Of a stretch of DNA of 64,000 bases, positions 16,552 to 25,820 are shown piece after piece. The stretch comes from Pseudorhodoferax sp. Leaf267 (GTDB taxonomy: Bacteria; Pseudomonadota; Gammaproteobacteria; Burkholderiales; Burkholderiaceae_C). How positions within the stretch are numbered: the stretch's first letter is position 1; each line of letters opens with the position of its first letter. The notes beneath the pieces are model-generated. The model did no database searches. It was not told where the DNA came from and saw only the letters and a list, made by a program, of their open reading frames with translations. Made by a program: the position numbers and the translations under genes. The stretch covers positions 63,156 to 127,155 of the forward strand of contig NZ_LMMV01000023.1 of assembly GCF_001422405.1 (NCBI RefSeq), written 5' to 3'.

Positions 16552-18461
16552 TGAAGCAGAACTACGACAACGCATATGCCTACGACAACGTCTACGGGCA
16601 TGTTGTGGAGCTACTCAGGCGTCACCGGCCGTTCAAGGCCGAAGATGGCGTGCACGTGGATCTGGGGTGCGGCTATGGAAGGATGGGAGAGGCTGTACAG
16701 GGCGAATTGGGGCGGCACTATATTGGGTTCGACATCGATGCGCAGGCTGTGAGTTCGTTGGCGTCGCGCGGGCTTGAAGCGCATGTGCTTGATTTCAACG
16801 CACCTGTGGCGTCCATCCGACAGATCATCGATGGGCATTTGGCAGGACGCAAGGTCCTTTCTATTTCGATGGTCGACGTGCTAGAGCATGTTCATCCACC
16901 TGCGCTTGCGCTGGAAGTTGTGCGTCGGCTAGTCGCAGACCACGGCGCTCTAGCAGTTTTAAGCGTTCCGAACTTGGCACATCGCGATGTGGGATTCAAG
17001 CTGGCCTTCGGCCGCTATGACATAACCCATGCCGGATTGCTGGACCACACCCACGTGAATCCATTTACTGCCGAAGTCCTGGATGACATGCTGGTCCAGA
17101 ACGGCCTGCACACCATTGACCGGTTCGATGTCCGTATGGGTGATAGTGACCAACATTTTCCTGGTTTTCATCCGGCGTTGGCGTCCAAGTCCGTTCTAGC
17201 AACTTACTTACGCGGGCTGCGCGATCAGATCGACGGGCACGCCACGACAAACCAACTTGTAGTGGCGTGCCTGGCCGGTCCCGAGCAAGGGGCGCGGTTC
17301 CGCGCTGCAGAGGACGAGCGCCGACATGTCAAAAGGCCATTCCTTTCTATCGTCACCCGCACTCAAGGGCGACGTCGCTCGACTCTGAATGATCTCTTCC
17401 TTGCACTGTCTGCACAAAGTTGCATGGACTATGAGGTGGTCTTAGTAGGCCATATGCTGGAGGTGCAGAAGCAGATCGTTGTGGAGGAAGTGATCGAGCA
17501 ACTGCAGCCACACATGCAGGCCCGCGTGAACTTCATTCGGGTGGATCACGGCAACCGCACCACGCCCTTGAACGCCGGTTTTAGCGCGGCGCGCGGTGAG
17601 TACGTGACGATCCTAGACGATGACGATTTGCCCATGGCGCACTGGGTTGAGGTCTTCCAAGAACTTGCCTTGCGAGCTCCTGGCCGGGCGCTGAGATCAG
17701 TTGCCGTTCGCCAGGAATTCGATGAGGTGGGCAACGAGAAAAGTCACCTTGTTCCGCGGTCTCTGAGCGGCTTCAAGTACGACTATCCGGACCGGTTCGA
17801 TCTGTTGGCTCACCTGCGTGATAACTTCACGCCAGGCCTTGCCATTGCCCTGCCGCGCAGCGCTTTCCAGGACATGGGCATTCGCTTCGACGAGAGCCTG
17901 ACAACGGCCGAAGACTGGGACTTCATCATGCGGTGCGCTTTGCTTTGCGGCGTGGAGTCATCCCCGCAAGTCACGTGCATATACCGCTGGTGGCTGAGTG
18001 CGGACAGCTCGCGTGCCTTGCACCGCCCTGAGGAGTGGCGAGCAAACCACCAGCGGATCTGGGACAAGATGGACAAGGCTCCGCTGCTCTTGCCTCCTGG
18101 CAGTGCTCGCCTCTTGCGCGACCTGATGGAGGAGCGAGACAGTCTGAATGCAGCTGTTGCCGGTCTCAGAATCCAGCTCCAAGACCTCCATGCGCAGCGC
18201 GCCGACACCGTCCCGTTGCCCCCCGGATTTGAGCCGACTGAAGCGCATCGCATGTTGATGTTGGCCATCGGGTCGTGGTCGTGGCGGTTGTCTGCGCCTC
18301 TGAGGGCTGTCACGGCAGCATTGGCGCGGCGACCCTTGCCTACCTTCAACATCTCGCACATGACGGAGACGCAAGCCAGGGAGATTCTGAACGCCGTCCA
18401 TCGCTCGAGCTCCTGGCGCCTTACTCAGCCTTTGAGGACCGTGAAAAGGTGGTTTCAATGA
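16548..18461 (+). CDS. methyltransferase - family 2 glycosyltransferase fusion (copy B1 with extra domain)
   Basis: A 637-residue two-domain protein; the start overlaps the previous stop. Residues 1-240 are a class I SAM methyltransferase: VHVDLGCGYGRMGE at 36-48, FDID at 61-64, and SISMVDVLEHVHPP. From about residue 264 a GT2 domain begins (FLSIVTRTQGRRRSTLNDLF), with the metal-binding ILDDDDLPMAHW at 355-366 and TTAEDWDFIMRC, which holds the base. A coiled-coil-prone stretch at 522-552 leads to two SWR(L)xxPLR motifs at 576-586 and 620-630. The GT half is paralogous to the gene at 19367-20554, which lacks the methyltransferase. The fused enzyme may add and methylate a sugar; whether the methyl caps the chain is inference. 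Confidence 0.9.
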   Translation: MMKQNYDNAYAYDNVYGHVVELLRRHRPFKAEDGVHVDLGCGYGRMGEAVQGELGRHYIGFDIDAQAVSSLASRGLEAHVLDFNAPVASIRQIIDGHLAGRKVLSISMVDVLEHVHPPALALEVVRRLVADHGALAVLSVPNLAHRDVGFKLAFGRYDITHAGLLDHTHVNPFTAEVLDDMLVQNGLHTIDRFDVRMGDSDQHFPGFHPALASKSVLATYLRGLRDQIDGHATTNQLVVACLAGPEQGARFRAAEDERRHVKRPFLSIVTRTQGRRRSTLNDLFLALSAQSCMDYEVVLVGHMLEVQKQIVVEEVIEQLQPHMQARVNFIRVDHGNRTTPLNAGFSAARGEYVTILDDDDLPMAHWVEVFQELALRAPGRALRSVAVRQEFDEVGNEKSHLVPRSLSGFKYDYPDRFDLLAHLRDNFTPGLAIALPRSAFQDMGIRFDESLTTAEDWDFIMRCALLCGVESSPQVTCIYRWWLSADSSRALHRPEEWRANHQRIWDKMDKAPLLLPPGSARLLRDLMEERDSLNAAVAGLRIQLQDLHAQRADTVPLPPGFEPTEAHRMLMLAIGSWSWRLSAPLRAVTAALARRPLPTFNISHMTETQAREILNAVHRSSSWRLTQPLRTVKRWFQ

Positions 18462-18498
18462 CGAAGCCGTGGATTGGTCGGTGGTCGAGGGGCGCCGC

Positions 18499-19392
18499 GT
18501 GAGTACGCTGCGTATCCAGTCCATCCTTTACCGAAACGAGCCGCAATCGATTCAGCGAGCGGTGCGTAGCGTGAACGCGGCCATGGACGCTGCTGTTGCG
18601 GCTGGCGTCTTTGAGTCTTGCGAGCTCGCGTATGGGGATTGCTCGCCAGAGCCGCTGTTCGACAACATGGCGCTCGAGGCGCTCGAACGTGAGAGCGGAC
18701 CGCGGGTAAGGCTGCATTACCGTCACTTCGGCGCCAATCTCGGATCAGCCAGGGGGCACAACACGCTCTTCGAAGGATGCGTGGCCACCTACGTGCTGAT
18801 CATGAATCCCGACGTCGTGCTTGCTGCAAATGCATTAGTTGAGCTTTCGATCCCGTTCAATGACGACAAAGTAGGGCTTGTAGAAGCTCGGCAGCTACCG
18901 ATCGAGCATCCGAAGGCGTACGACCCCGTGACGGGTGAGACTGGGTGGGCAACGACGGCTTGTGCGCTGATTCCCGTAGACGACTTTGTCAGCATCGGCG
19001 GTTTCGATAGCCAAACGTTTTTTCTGTATTGCGACGACGTCGATTTTTCTTGGAGGCTCCGGCTCGCAGGAAAGAAGGTCATATACCGACCAACTGCGGC
19101 CGTGTTTCACGACAAGAGGCTTGCCCAAAGCGGAGCCTGGCAGCCTTCGGCGGCCGAACAATACTATTCTGCCGAGGCCGCCCTGATGCTGGCCTACAAA
19201 TGGTCGCGTGAGGATCTTGCCCGCCAACTTGTGCGAGCGTTCAACGCGTCAGCGCTACCTTATCTCCAAAAGGCAGCACAGGAATTTCTGCGACGTGAGG
19301 CTGCGCAAGTTCTTCCCCAGCCCCTTGACGGTGATCATCGAATTGGTGAATTCGTTGGCGACGGCTATGCACAACATCGGTTTGGGCTCTGA
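18499..19392 (+). CDS. family 2 glycosyltransferase (copy A2)
   Basis: The GTG at 18499 is chosen because it is preceded by GAGGGG and gives exactly 297 residues, the same length and N-terminus (STLRIQSILYRN) as copy A1. An earlier in-frame GTG at 18469 is possible. Motifs parallel A1: GSARGHNTLF, IMNPDVVLAANALVEL, ARQLPIEHPKAYDPVTGETGW, QTFFLYCDDVDFSWRLRLAGKKVIYR and HDKRLAQSG. It belongs to the rhamnosyltransferase-like GT2 group. Together with the following gene it repeats the A1-B1 unit directly upstream. Confidence 0.91.
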   Translation: MSTLRIQSILYRNEPQSIQRAVRSVNAAMDAAVAAGVFESCELAYGDCSPEPLFDNMALEALERESGPRVRLHYRHFGANLGSARGHNTLFEGCVATYVLIMNPDVVLAANALVELSIPFNDDKVGLVEARQLPIEHPKAYDPVTGETGWATTACALIPVDDFVSIGGFDSQTFFLYCDDVDFSWRLRLAGKKVIYRPTAAVFHDKRLAQSGAWQPSAAEQYYSAEAALMLAYKWSREDLARQLVRAFNASALPYLQKAAQEFLRREAAQVLPQPLDGDHRIGEFVGDGYAQHRFGL

Positions 19393-20554
19393 AGTGCAGG
19401 ACACTTACGCGGGCTCGCGACCACCATTTCTGACAGTTATCACGCGTACTCAAGGTAAGCGTCCGGTCACTTTGGGCGACGTGTTGGTAGCGCTTGCGGC
19501 GCAATCCTGCGACGACTTTGAGTTGCTGATCGTAGGCCACTGCCTGGATATGGAATCTCTAGCTATCGTTCAACAATTGATTGATGGAGCGCCTGTAAGT
19601 CTACGAAGGCGTACTACCCTGCTGTCGGTCGATCGTGGTAATCGGACTGCTCCGCTGAATGAGGGTTTCTCTGTTGCGCGGGGAGAGTACATTTCCATCC
19701 TGGATGACGACGACGTTCCGATGGCACACTGGGTCGAAACTTTCAAGGATCTGGCACATCGAAATCCCAAGAACGTTCTGCGCGCAGTTGCGATTAAACA
19801 GCAATTTGATGAGGTGCATTCGCCCCACAGTTCCTTCGTCGCTCCCCGTGCGATTACTGGCTTTGATAAGGAATACCCGTCGCACTTCGAGTTTCTTGAT
19901 CATCTACGCATCAATCAGACGCCCCCGATCGCACTGGCATTCCCTCGAATTGCATTTGTCGAATTAGACATAAAGTTTGATGAAAGCCTGACGACGACGG
20001 AGGATTGGGATTTTCTGATGCGGACAGTAAATGCCTGCGGGATCGCGTCGACTTCAGAAATAACCGCAATTTATCGTTGGTGGACGCATGCCGAAAGTTC
20101 ACGGTCGGTTCACCCGCAAGAGGAATGGAAAAAAAACCACGCGCATATTCTCAAAAAAATGGACTTGGCACCACTTCATTTGCCAGTTGGATCAGCGCGC
20201 AAGCTGCGTGATTTGCTAGATCGGGTCGACCGTTTGACTGCGTTGACCTTGGAGATGAATTCGCGTTTGGCGCGCCATGGACAGGCCATAGATCTCCAAG
20301 AGTTTCAAGATGTTGACACAGACGCACGGGCAGAATTACTGGCGCTGTTGCAATCCCGGTCATGGCGCATAAGCGCGCCACTGCGGCTGGCGAGGAGACT
20401 GTTGCGCGGCCTGCCACCTAACGTCATTGACGTCGGCGCGATGTCTACTTCGCAAGTAAACGAGGCAATTCGCAGTATTCGAGCATCTTCGTCTTGGCGG
20501 ATCACAGCTGTCATGCGCAAGTGGAAAACGGGCAATGGTCGGTCGTCCGGTTGA
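19367..20554 (+). CDS. family 2 glycosyltransferase (copy B2)
   Basis: A 395-residue protein if the ATG at 19367 is used (26-bp overlap with A2); a GTG at 19394, immediately after the A2 stop, is the alternative. It matches the C-terminal part of the fusion at 16548-18461: FLTVITRTQGKRPVTLGDVLVAL, DRGNRTAPLNEGFSVARGEY, ILDDDDVPMAHWVE at 111-124, FDESLTTTEDWDFLMR and AIYRWWTHAESSR. It too ends in two SWR motifs, at 330-340 and 374-384. It lacks the methyltransferase domain. It probably extends the same polymer with a related linkage. Confidence 0.9.
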   Translation: MHNIGLGSEVQDTYAGSRPPFLTVITRTQGKRPVTLGDVLVALAAQSCDDFELLIVGHCLDMESLAIVQQLIDGAPVSLRRRTTLLSVDRGNRTAPLNEGFSVARGEYISILDDDDVPMAHWVETFKDLAHRNPKNVLRAVAIKQQFDEVHSPHSSFVAPRAITGFDKEYPSHFEFLDHLRINQTPPIALAFPRIAFVELDIKFDESLTTTEDWDFLMRTVNACGIASTSEITAIYRWWTHAESSRSVHPQEEWKKNHAHILKKMDLAPLHLPVGSARKLRDLLDRVDRLTALTLEMNSRLARHGQAIDLQEFQDVDTDARAELLALLQSRSWRISAPLRLARRLLRGLPPNVIDVGAMSTSQVNEAIRSIRASSSWRITAVMRKWKTGNGRSSG

Positions 20555-21575
20555 TTCCCGCTCAGGCACTTGCGCACTGCCCGCATCAGTGGTTGTATCA
20601 GTTGCGCTCTGCACGCACAACGGCGCGAACTACCTGGGGCGGCAGGTCGCAAGCATCTGTGAGCAAACCCGGATTCCCGACGAGATCGTGTTGTCAGATG
20701 ACGCATCGTCCGACGCCAGCGTTCGAGTGGTTCAATCAGAGATCGCGCAAACTGCTCGCAGTCCGATCCCGCGCCTGCGCATTCTGCGAAACACCAAAGC
20801 GCTGGGGATCACAGCAAACTTCGAACAGGCTGTGCGTGCTTGTAATGGAGATGTGATCGTGTTGTGCGATCAGGACGACGTTTGGCTTCCGAACCGTGTA
20901 GAGCGCGCCTTAGCGGCGTTCAGCCAGCGGCCAGATCTCCTGCTGGTGCACTCGGACGCAGTCCTGATTGATGCATTTGATCGACCCATTGGGCGTGGAC
21001 TATTTCACGCATTGGAAGTGCATGCGTACGAGCTTTCTTGGCTTCACCAAGGGCGTGGTTTCAACGTTTTTCTACGGCGCAACTTGGTCACAGGAGCGAC
21101 TGCAGCTTTCAGACGGCAGTTGCTTGACAGCGCATTGCCGTTTCCTGCCGGATGGCTGCACGATGAATGGCTTGGTGCTGTCGCCGCCACCGTGGGCCAG
21201 GTGGATGTGCTGGAAGAACCGCTCATCGCATATCGCCAGCATGGCGGCAACGCTGTAGGTGCTCGCAGGCTGACACTATTCGAGCTGGTGCAGCGTGCGT
21301 TTGCTGCGCGTGGCCAGACCCATATCGACCGGGCCCGGAAGGCAGAGATCTGGCTCAATCGGCTCAACCTTTTGAAGGCTTCTGGTATTGAAGTTGAACC
21401 GATCAAGCAGCAGGCACTTGTCCAGCGATTGGCACATCAAAAGTTTCGTGCAGAACTTCCAACAAAGCGGCTTCGAAGAATTTGGCCTATTTGGCGAGAG
21501 GTCCGATCCGGTAATTACGCCCGCTTCGGTCGCGGTGCGCGCGGTGTGTTTCGCGATTTATTCGAATCCGCCTGA
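20535..21575 (+). CDS. family 2 glycosyltransferase (rhamnosyl-type)
   Basis: A 346-residue protein overlapping the previous gene by 20 bp. It has the GT2 opening SVALCTHNGANYLGRQVASICEQTRIPDEIVLSDDASSD, the metal-binding CDQDDVWLPNRVE, LVTGATAAFRR and GWLHDEWLGAVAA with a Glu/Asp pair, and IAYRQHGGNAVG. This pattern is common to O-antigen rhamnosyl- and galactosyltransferases of the WcaA/RfbN kind. It is the last plus-strand gene of the glycan operon; transcription then meets a 529-bp A/T-rich gap. Confidence 0.93.
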   Translation: MVGRPVDSRSGTCALPASVVVSVALCTHNGANYLGRQVASICEQTRIPDEIVLSDDASSDASVRVVQSEIAQTARSPIPRLRILRNTKALGITANFEQAVRACNGDVIVLCDQDDVWLPNRVERALAAFSQRPDLLLVHSDAVLIDAFDRPIGRGLFHALEVHAYELSWLHQGRGFNVFLRRNLVTGATAAFRRQLLDSALPFPAGWLHDEWLGAVAATVGQVDVLEEPLIAYRQHGGNAVGARRLTLFELVQRAFAARGQTHIDRARKAEIWLNRLNLLKASGIEVEPIKQQALVQRLAHQKFRAELPTKRLRRIWPIWREVRSGNYARFGRGARGVFRDLFESA

Positions 21576-22104
21576 AATTTTTCATTGGCTGAACTATGCC
21601 CGAACGCTCAGCTACCAAAGGACGAATCACGTCGAACGTAGGTGACTGTGATTTTAAGCACGTATGTGGAAGTACCGGCGAACATGAGCTAACACTGGCA
21701 TTAAATATCAACAGTCATCATGCCACACTCTGCGCCTATGGAATTTCTGTCATCTTTTATGAGGCTTCAAGTTGCCAAGTGCAACCGCAGGCCCTGAATG
21801 AAAAGGCACTCAGCTGTGAAAAATTTTCTAACCATTGTGTGGAAAGAAGAGCAAAGTTCGTGTAGGGATCATCAATGACGTGTTTTTTCTGAAGTTTTCT
21901 TCATTACATGGATAATTCTTCGCTTTCAGTTTTTTCCCATATCAGCGCGAATTCTGCATTTCAAGCGTAAAACAATTCCACACCCTCATGGGTTTGGATG
22001 TGCATCAAACGGTGAAAGCGAGGATATGAGTCCATGGGGTCAACTGAACTGATTTTATTTTTGTAATATCGGGCGTTCATTGCTCTATAGCCAGTATCTC
22101 GCTG
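21576..22104. other. 529-bp A/T-rich intergenic region between converging glycosyltransferase genes
   Basis: No supported gene is seen here. Short frames exist (for example 21596-21865 on the plus strand) but show no recognisable domain, ribosome site or family motif. The stretch is the most A/T-rich in the window, with several T-runs, such as the one in GACGTGTTTTTTCTG near 21880. It lies at the right end of the low-GC block and could be a recombination scar or a remnant of a lost gene. I found no convincing hairpin terminator or mobile element end. Confidence 0.6.
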
Positions 22105-22854
22105 TTAGTCTTTGCATTTCTGCCTCGATCGATATTTCCAGAAGGCACCTGAAAACCAAACGCTGATCAAGCTGTTAATATGCCACAGCTTGTGGCGCCA
22201 CAATCTCTGGCTGGCGCGTCGGGCATCATGGTAGGCAAACAGATGTTCAGCAGTTGAAATCTGCCATCCCTTAAGCTTTAACCGGATGCACAAATCGAAA
22301 TCTTCCCCGTACATAAAAAAACGTGGATCAAAGCCATTGACGTCTTTATAGGCGTAGGCCCGCAGGAGCATAAACATACCTGGTACCCAAGTTGGCTTCG
22401 CCGGCGGTCGATACCCTGGCGATTCGCGCTGCAAGATTTCCAGTGGCGTCAGCAACCTACGATGGGGCTCAGGACACTGTTTGCCTGGCTCAAAAATCCG
22501 GGGGGCCAATAGTCCATCGTTGGGCAACGCGTGTGCAAGCAGTGATTGCAATACATCTCGGTTAAATCTCACGTCTGGATTGAGGACGAGAAACCAGTCG
22601 GTCTTGCACCGTGCGAAGGCTGCGTTGTGGTTGGCGCCAAATCCTTTCGGCCTGTTGTTCTCGATGCGTACAACCGGAATGCATCCATTTCGGCCGGCGA
22701 GCAAATCCGGCTCTGGCGTGTTAATTGTCACAACAATTCTGGCAATGAACTCGGAAGACAGCGCGTCCAACTGGTCCAGCAACGGGAGGAGCAGCTCCTG
22801 TTGCCCATGGCTCACGATGGAAACGGTGATCGGGCGGCGCATGGCAGTCGGCAT
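22105..22854 (-). CDS. family 2 glycosyltransferase (WbbL-type rhamnosyltransferase)
   Basis: A 249-residue protein starting MPTAMRRPITVSIVSHGQQE; the Met at residue 5 (22842) is an alternative start. Motifs are IENNRPKGFGANHNAAF, FLVLNPDVRF with the metal site, WVPGMFMLLRAYAYKDVNGFDPRFFMYGEDFDLCIRLKLKGW and FAYHDARRAS. The NPDVRF and YGEDFDLC blocks are those of WbbL-like enzymes that transfer rhamnose to a lipid-linked GlcNAc acceptor. Divergent transcription from the adjacent WecA-like gene (43-bp gap) fits a shared early step of glycan assembly. Confidence 0.92.
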   Translation of the reverse strand: MPTAMRRPITVSIVSHGQQELLLPLLDQLDALSSEFIARIVVTINTPEPDLLAGRNGCIPVVRIENNRPKGFGANHNAAFARCKTDWFLVLNPDVRFNRDVLQSLLAHALPNDGLLAPRIFEPGKQCPEPHRRLLTPLEILQRESPGYRPPAKPTWVPGMFMLLRAYAYKDVNGFDPRFFMYGEDFDLCIRLKLKGWQISTAEHLFAYHDARRASQRLWRHKLWHINSLISVWFSGAFWKYRSRQKCKD

Positions 22855-22897
22855 GGTCTAATTTCGCGCCCGGGATCCTAGGTTTCCCTGTGCTCCC

Positions 22898-23998
22898 ATG
22901 ATCGCGCTCCTCACAATAAGTTTTTTGGTTTCGGCCGTTGCCGTCATGCTGTTCATGCGCATGGCGCGTCGTCATGCGCGGCGTTACGGGGCGGACATGC
23001 CTCAGCGCTTCCACCTGGGCCATGTCCCGCGCCTCGGCGGTGCCGGCATTTTGATCGGTGCAGCCTGCGCGTGGCTGGTGGCTGGCATCACGGGCTCGGC
23101 GCCATTCAACACCGGATGGTCGTGGCGCCCGGTCATGCTGCTTTTGGTGGGAGTGCTGCCCGCCGCATTGGGAGGCATCGCCGAAGACGTCACGCAGCGC
23201 CTTCCGGCCCGCATTCGCCTCCTCTTGACCACCTGCTCCGCCGCCCTTCTGTGCTGGACCCTTGGCCTCGGTGTCCACCGGCTCGGCATCCCGTGGGCCG
23301 ACCAATGGCTGCACACCGTTCCCCTGCTCGCCGTCTGGATCGCCATCCTCGCCATCAGCGGCCTGCCGCATGCCTTCAACCTCATCGACGGCTACAACGG
23401 CCTGGCTGGCACGGTCGCCATGCTGATCTGCCTGGCGCTCGCGCATGTCGCGCTGCAACTCGGCGACCGGCAACTGGCCGCCATGCTGGTCTGCCTGATC
23501 GGCGCCACGCTGGGCTTTTTGTTGTGGAACTACCCGCACGGCAAGATCTTCGCTGGTGATGGCGGGGCCTACATGTGGGGCCTGGTGATCGCGGTCGGCT
23601 GCATCCAGCTGGTCCAAAGGCACCAGGCGGTGTCGCCCTGGTTCCCGATGCTGCTGCTGATGTACCCGGTGTGGGAGACCATCTTCTCGATCTACCGCAA
23701 GGCGGCGCGCGGCATTTCGCCGGGCACACCGGATGCCCTGCACTTTCACCAGCTCGTGTTCCGGCGCATCGTGCGCGCGGTGATCCATGAGGATGGTGAG
23801 GCCAGAGAGCTTCTGGCGCGCAACAACCGCACCTCGCCCTACCTGTGGATGTTCTGCGCGATGACGGTCGTGCCGGCCGTGCTGTTCTGGAACAACACGC
23901 CGGTGCTGATGCTGTTCTGCGCCTTGTTCGCGCTCAGCTACGTCGCGGCCTACCTCATGATCATCCGGTTCAAGGTGCCGCGCTGGCTGCGGAAGTGA
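22898..23998 (+). CDS. undecaprenyl-phosphate sugar-1-phosphate transferase (WecA/MraY family)
   Basis: A 366-residue polytopic protein starting [19 protein letters not shown]. The family motifs are [11 protein letters not shown], the catalytic [12 protein letters not shown] (cytoplasmic loop with the Asp pair region), [10 protein letters not shown] and a basic/His loop [14 protein letters not shown]. About ten transmembrane segments can be drawn. Enzymes of this family transfer GlcNAc-1-P or a related sugar phosphate to undecaprenyl phosphate, starting glycan synthesis. Composition returns to high GC here, so it may be a core gene next to the acquired block. Confidence 0.93.
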   Translation: MIALLTISFLVSAVAVMLFMRMARRHARRYGADMPQRFHLGHVPRLGGAGILIGAACAWLVAGITGSAPFNTGWSWRPVMLLLVGVLPAALGGIAEDVTQRLPARIRLLLTTCSAALLCWTLGLGVHRLGIPWADQWLHTVPLLAVWIAILAISGLPHAFNLIDGYNGLAGTVAMLICLALAHVALQLGDRQLAAMLVCLIGATLGFLLWNYPHGKIFAGDGGAYMWGLVIAVGCIQLVQRHQAVSPWFPMLLLMYPVWETIFSIYRKAARGISPGTPDALHFHQLVFRRIVRAVIHEDGEARELLARNNRTSPYLWMFCAMTVVPAVLFWNNTPVLMLFCALFALSYVAAYLMIIRFKVPRWLRK

Positions 23999-24045
23999 CA
24001 CAGGCGGACCCTACAATCCGCCGAGTTTTTTTGGGAGCGCCCGCC

Positions 24046-24951
24046 ATGCCGACGAACACCGACCCCGACCTGTCTTCCATCGCACCGCGCGACAAGGCCG
24101 AGATCCTGGCCCAGGCCCTGCCCTACATCCGCAAGTTCCACGGCAAGACCATCGTCATCAAGTACGGCGGCAATGCCATGACGGACCCGGGCCTGCAGGC
24201 CGATTTCGCCGAGGACGTGGTGCTGCTCAAGCTGGTCGGCATGAACCCGGTGGTCGTGCACGGTGGCGGCCCGCAGATCGAGACCGCGCTCAAGCGTCTG
24301 GGCAAGACGGGCAAGTTCATCCAGGGCATGCGCGTCACCGATGCCGAGACCATGGAAGTCGTCGAATGGGTGCTGGCCGGCGAGGTGCAGCAGGACATCG
24401 TGGGCCTCATCAACCAGGCCGGTGGCAAGGCCGTGGGCCTGACGGGGCGCGACGGCGGCCTGATCCGCGCGACGAGACTGCGCATGCCCGACAAGGACGA
24501 TCCCAGCATCGAACACGACGTCGGCCAGGTGGGCGACATCCAGGCCATCGACCCCAGCGTGGTCAAGGCGCTGCAGGACGACCAGTTCATCCCCGTCATC
24601 AGCCCCATCGGCTTCGGCGAGGAGAACGAGAGCTACAACATCAACGCCGATGTGGTGGCGAGCAAGCTGGCCACGGTGCTGCAGGCCGAGAAGCTGATGA
24701 TGCTGACCAACATCCCCGGCGTGCTGAACAAGGCGGGCGAGCTGCTGACCGAGCTGACCTCGCGGCAGATCGACGAGCTGATCGCCGATGGCACCATCTC
24801 CGGCGGCATGCTGCCCAAGCTGGCCGGCGCGATCGACGCGGCCAAGAGCGGTGTGAACGCCGTGCACATCGTCGACGGCCGAGTGCCGCACGCGATGCTG
24901 CTCGAGATCCTGACCGACCAGGCCTACGGCACGATGATCCGGGCACGCTGA
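24046..24951 (+). CDS. argB: acetylglutamate kinase ArgB
   Basis: A 301-residue amino-acid kinase. Motifs are [15 protein letters not shown] (phosphate-binding Lys and Gly), [43 protein letters not shown] and [11 protein letters not shown], then [16 protein letters not shown]. It phosphorylates N-acetyl-L-glutamate in arginine synthesis in the cytoplasm. The start at 24046 is the first Met giving the normal length. A TACAAT hexamer at 24012-24017 is a possible -10 element. slmA follows 16 bp downstream. Confidence 0.98.
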   Translation: MPTNTDPDLSSIAPRDKAEILAQALPYIRKFHGKTIVIKYGGNAMTDPGLQADFAEDVVLLKLVGMNPVVVHGGGPQIETALKRLGKTGKFIQGMRVTDAETMEVVEWVLAGEVQQDIVGLINQAGGKAVGLTGRDGGLIRATRLRMPDKDDPSIEHDVGQVGDIQAIDPSVVKALQDDQFIPVISPIGFGEENESYNINADVVASKLATVLQAEKLMMLTNIPGVLNKAGELLTELTSRQIDELIADGTISGGMLPKLAGAIDAAKSGVNAVHIVDGRVPHAMLLEILTDQAYGTMIRAR

Positions 24952-24967
24952 GCAGGCGGCGGCCGCG

Positions 24968-25657
24968 ATGTCCGACGGCGTCCTGCTCCCCGCGATGGAT
25001 GGCGCTGGCGAGGGCGCTGCCGCCGCACCGGCCCGCAAGCGGCCCAAGCCCGGCGAGCGGCGCGTGCAGATCCTGCAGGCGCTGGCGACCATGCTGGAGC
25101 AGCCCGGCACCGAGCGTGTCACCACCGCAGCGCTGGCCGCCCGGCTGAAGGTCAGCGAGGCCGCGCTGTACCGGCATTTCGCCAGCAAGGCGCAGATGTT
25201 CGAGGGGCTGATCGCGTTCATCGAGCAGAGCGTCTTCACGCTCGTCAACCAGATCACGGCCGATGCCGGCGATGCGCCCGCCGACCCGCAGGCCGGCAGC
25301 CGCCAGGCCCAGCACATCGTGACCGTGCTGCTGCAGTTCGGCGAGAAGAACCCCGGCATGACGCGCGTGATGGTCGGCGATGCGCTGGTGTTCGAGAACG
25401 AGCGCCTGCAGCTGCGCATGAACCAGTTCTTCGACAAGATCGAGGCCAGCCTGCGCCAGTGCCTGCGCACGCTGGCGAGCGATGACGCCGTGCCCCAGCC
25501 CATGGTGGACGCCACCGTGCAGGCCTCGGTCATGACGGCCTTCGTGATTGGCCGCCTGCAGCGCTTCGCGCGCTCGGGCTTTCGGCGCCAGCCCACCGAG
25601 CACCTGGACGCCAGCCTGCAGCGTCTGGTGCGCACCACGGCCAATCCCCCGGCCTGA
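24968..25657 (+). CDS. slmA: nucleoid occlusion factor SlmA (TetR family)
   Basis: A 229-residue TetR-fold protein. After an Ala-rich lead, the segment RRVQILQALATMLEQPGTERVTTAALAARLKVSEAALYRHFASKAQMFEGLIAFIEQ is the SlmA HTH and adjoining helices. Later segments EKNPGMTRVMVGDALVFENERLQLRMNQFFDKIE are SlmA-specific rather than general TetR. SlmA binds specific DNA sites around the nucleoid and blocks FtsZ assembly there. The position directly after argB is common in Burkholderiales. Identity is by motif recognition. Confidence 0.9.
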   Translation: MSDGVLLPAMDGAGEGAAAAPARKRPKPGERRVQILQALATMLEQPGTERVTTAALAARLKVSEAALYRHFASKAQMFEGLIAFIEQSVFTLVNQITADAGDAPADPQAGSRQAQHIVTVLLQFGEKNPGMTRVMVGDALVFENERLQLRMNQFFDKIEASLRQCLRTLASDDAVPQPMVDATVQASVMTAFVIGRLQRFARSGFRRQPTEHLDASLQRLVRTTANPPA

Positions 25658-25820
25658 TCGCACCGGCTGCAAGCGCGGTCGTGGCCGCGCGTTGTCACTT
25701 TTGGCCAATGGCGCGGCACGTTCCGGCCATTGTGGCTGCGGCGCGGTGCTTTTCATACTCGGCGCCCACGGCCCGCAAGCCGGGCCGGCCGCACGACAGG
25801 CCATCAGGAGACAAGACACC

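Noticed and set aside
21596-21865. 89-codon frame in the A/T-rich gap
   Set aside because: There is no ribosome site, domain or hydrophobic pattern, and it overlaps another short frame. Not enough to call a gene.
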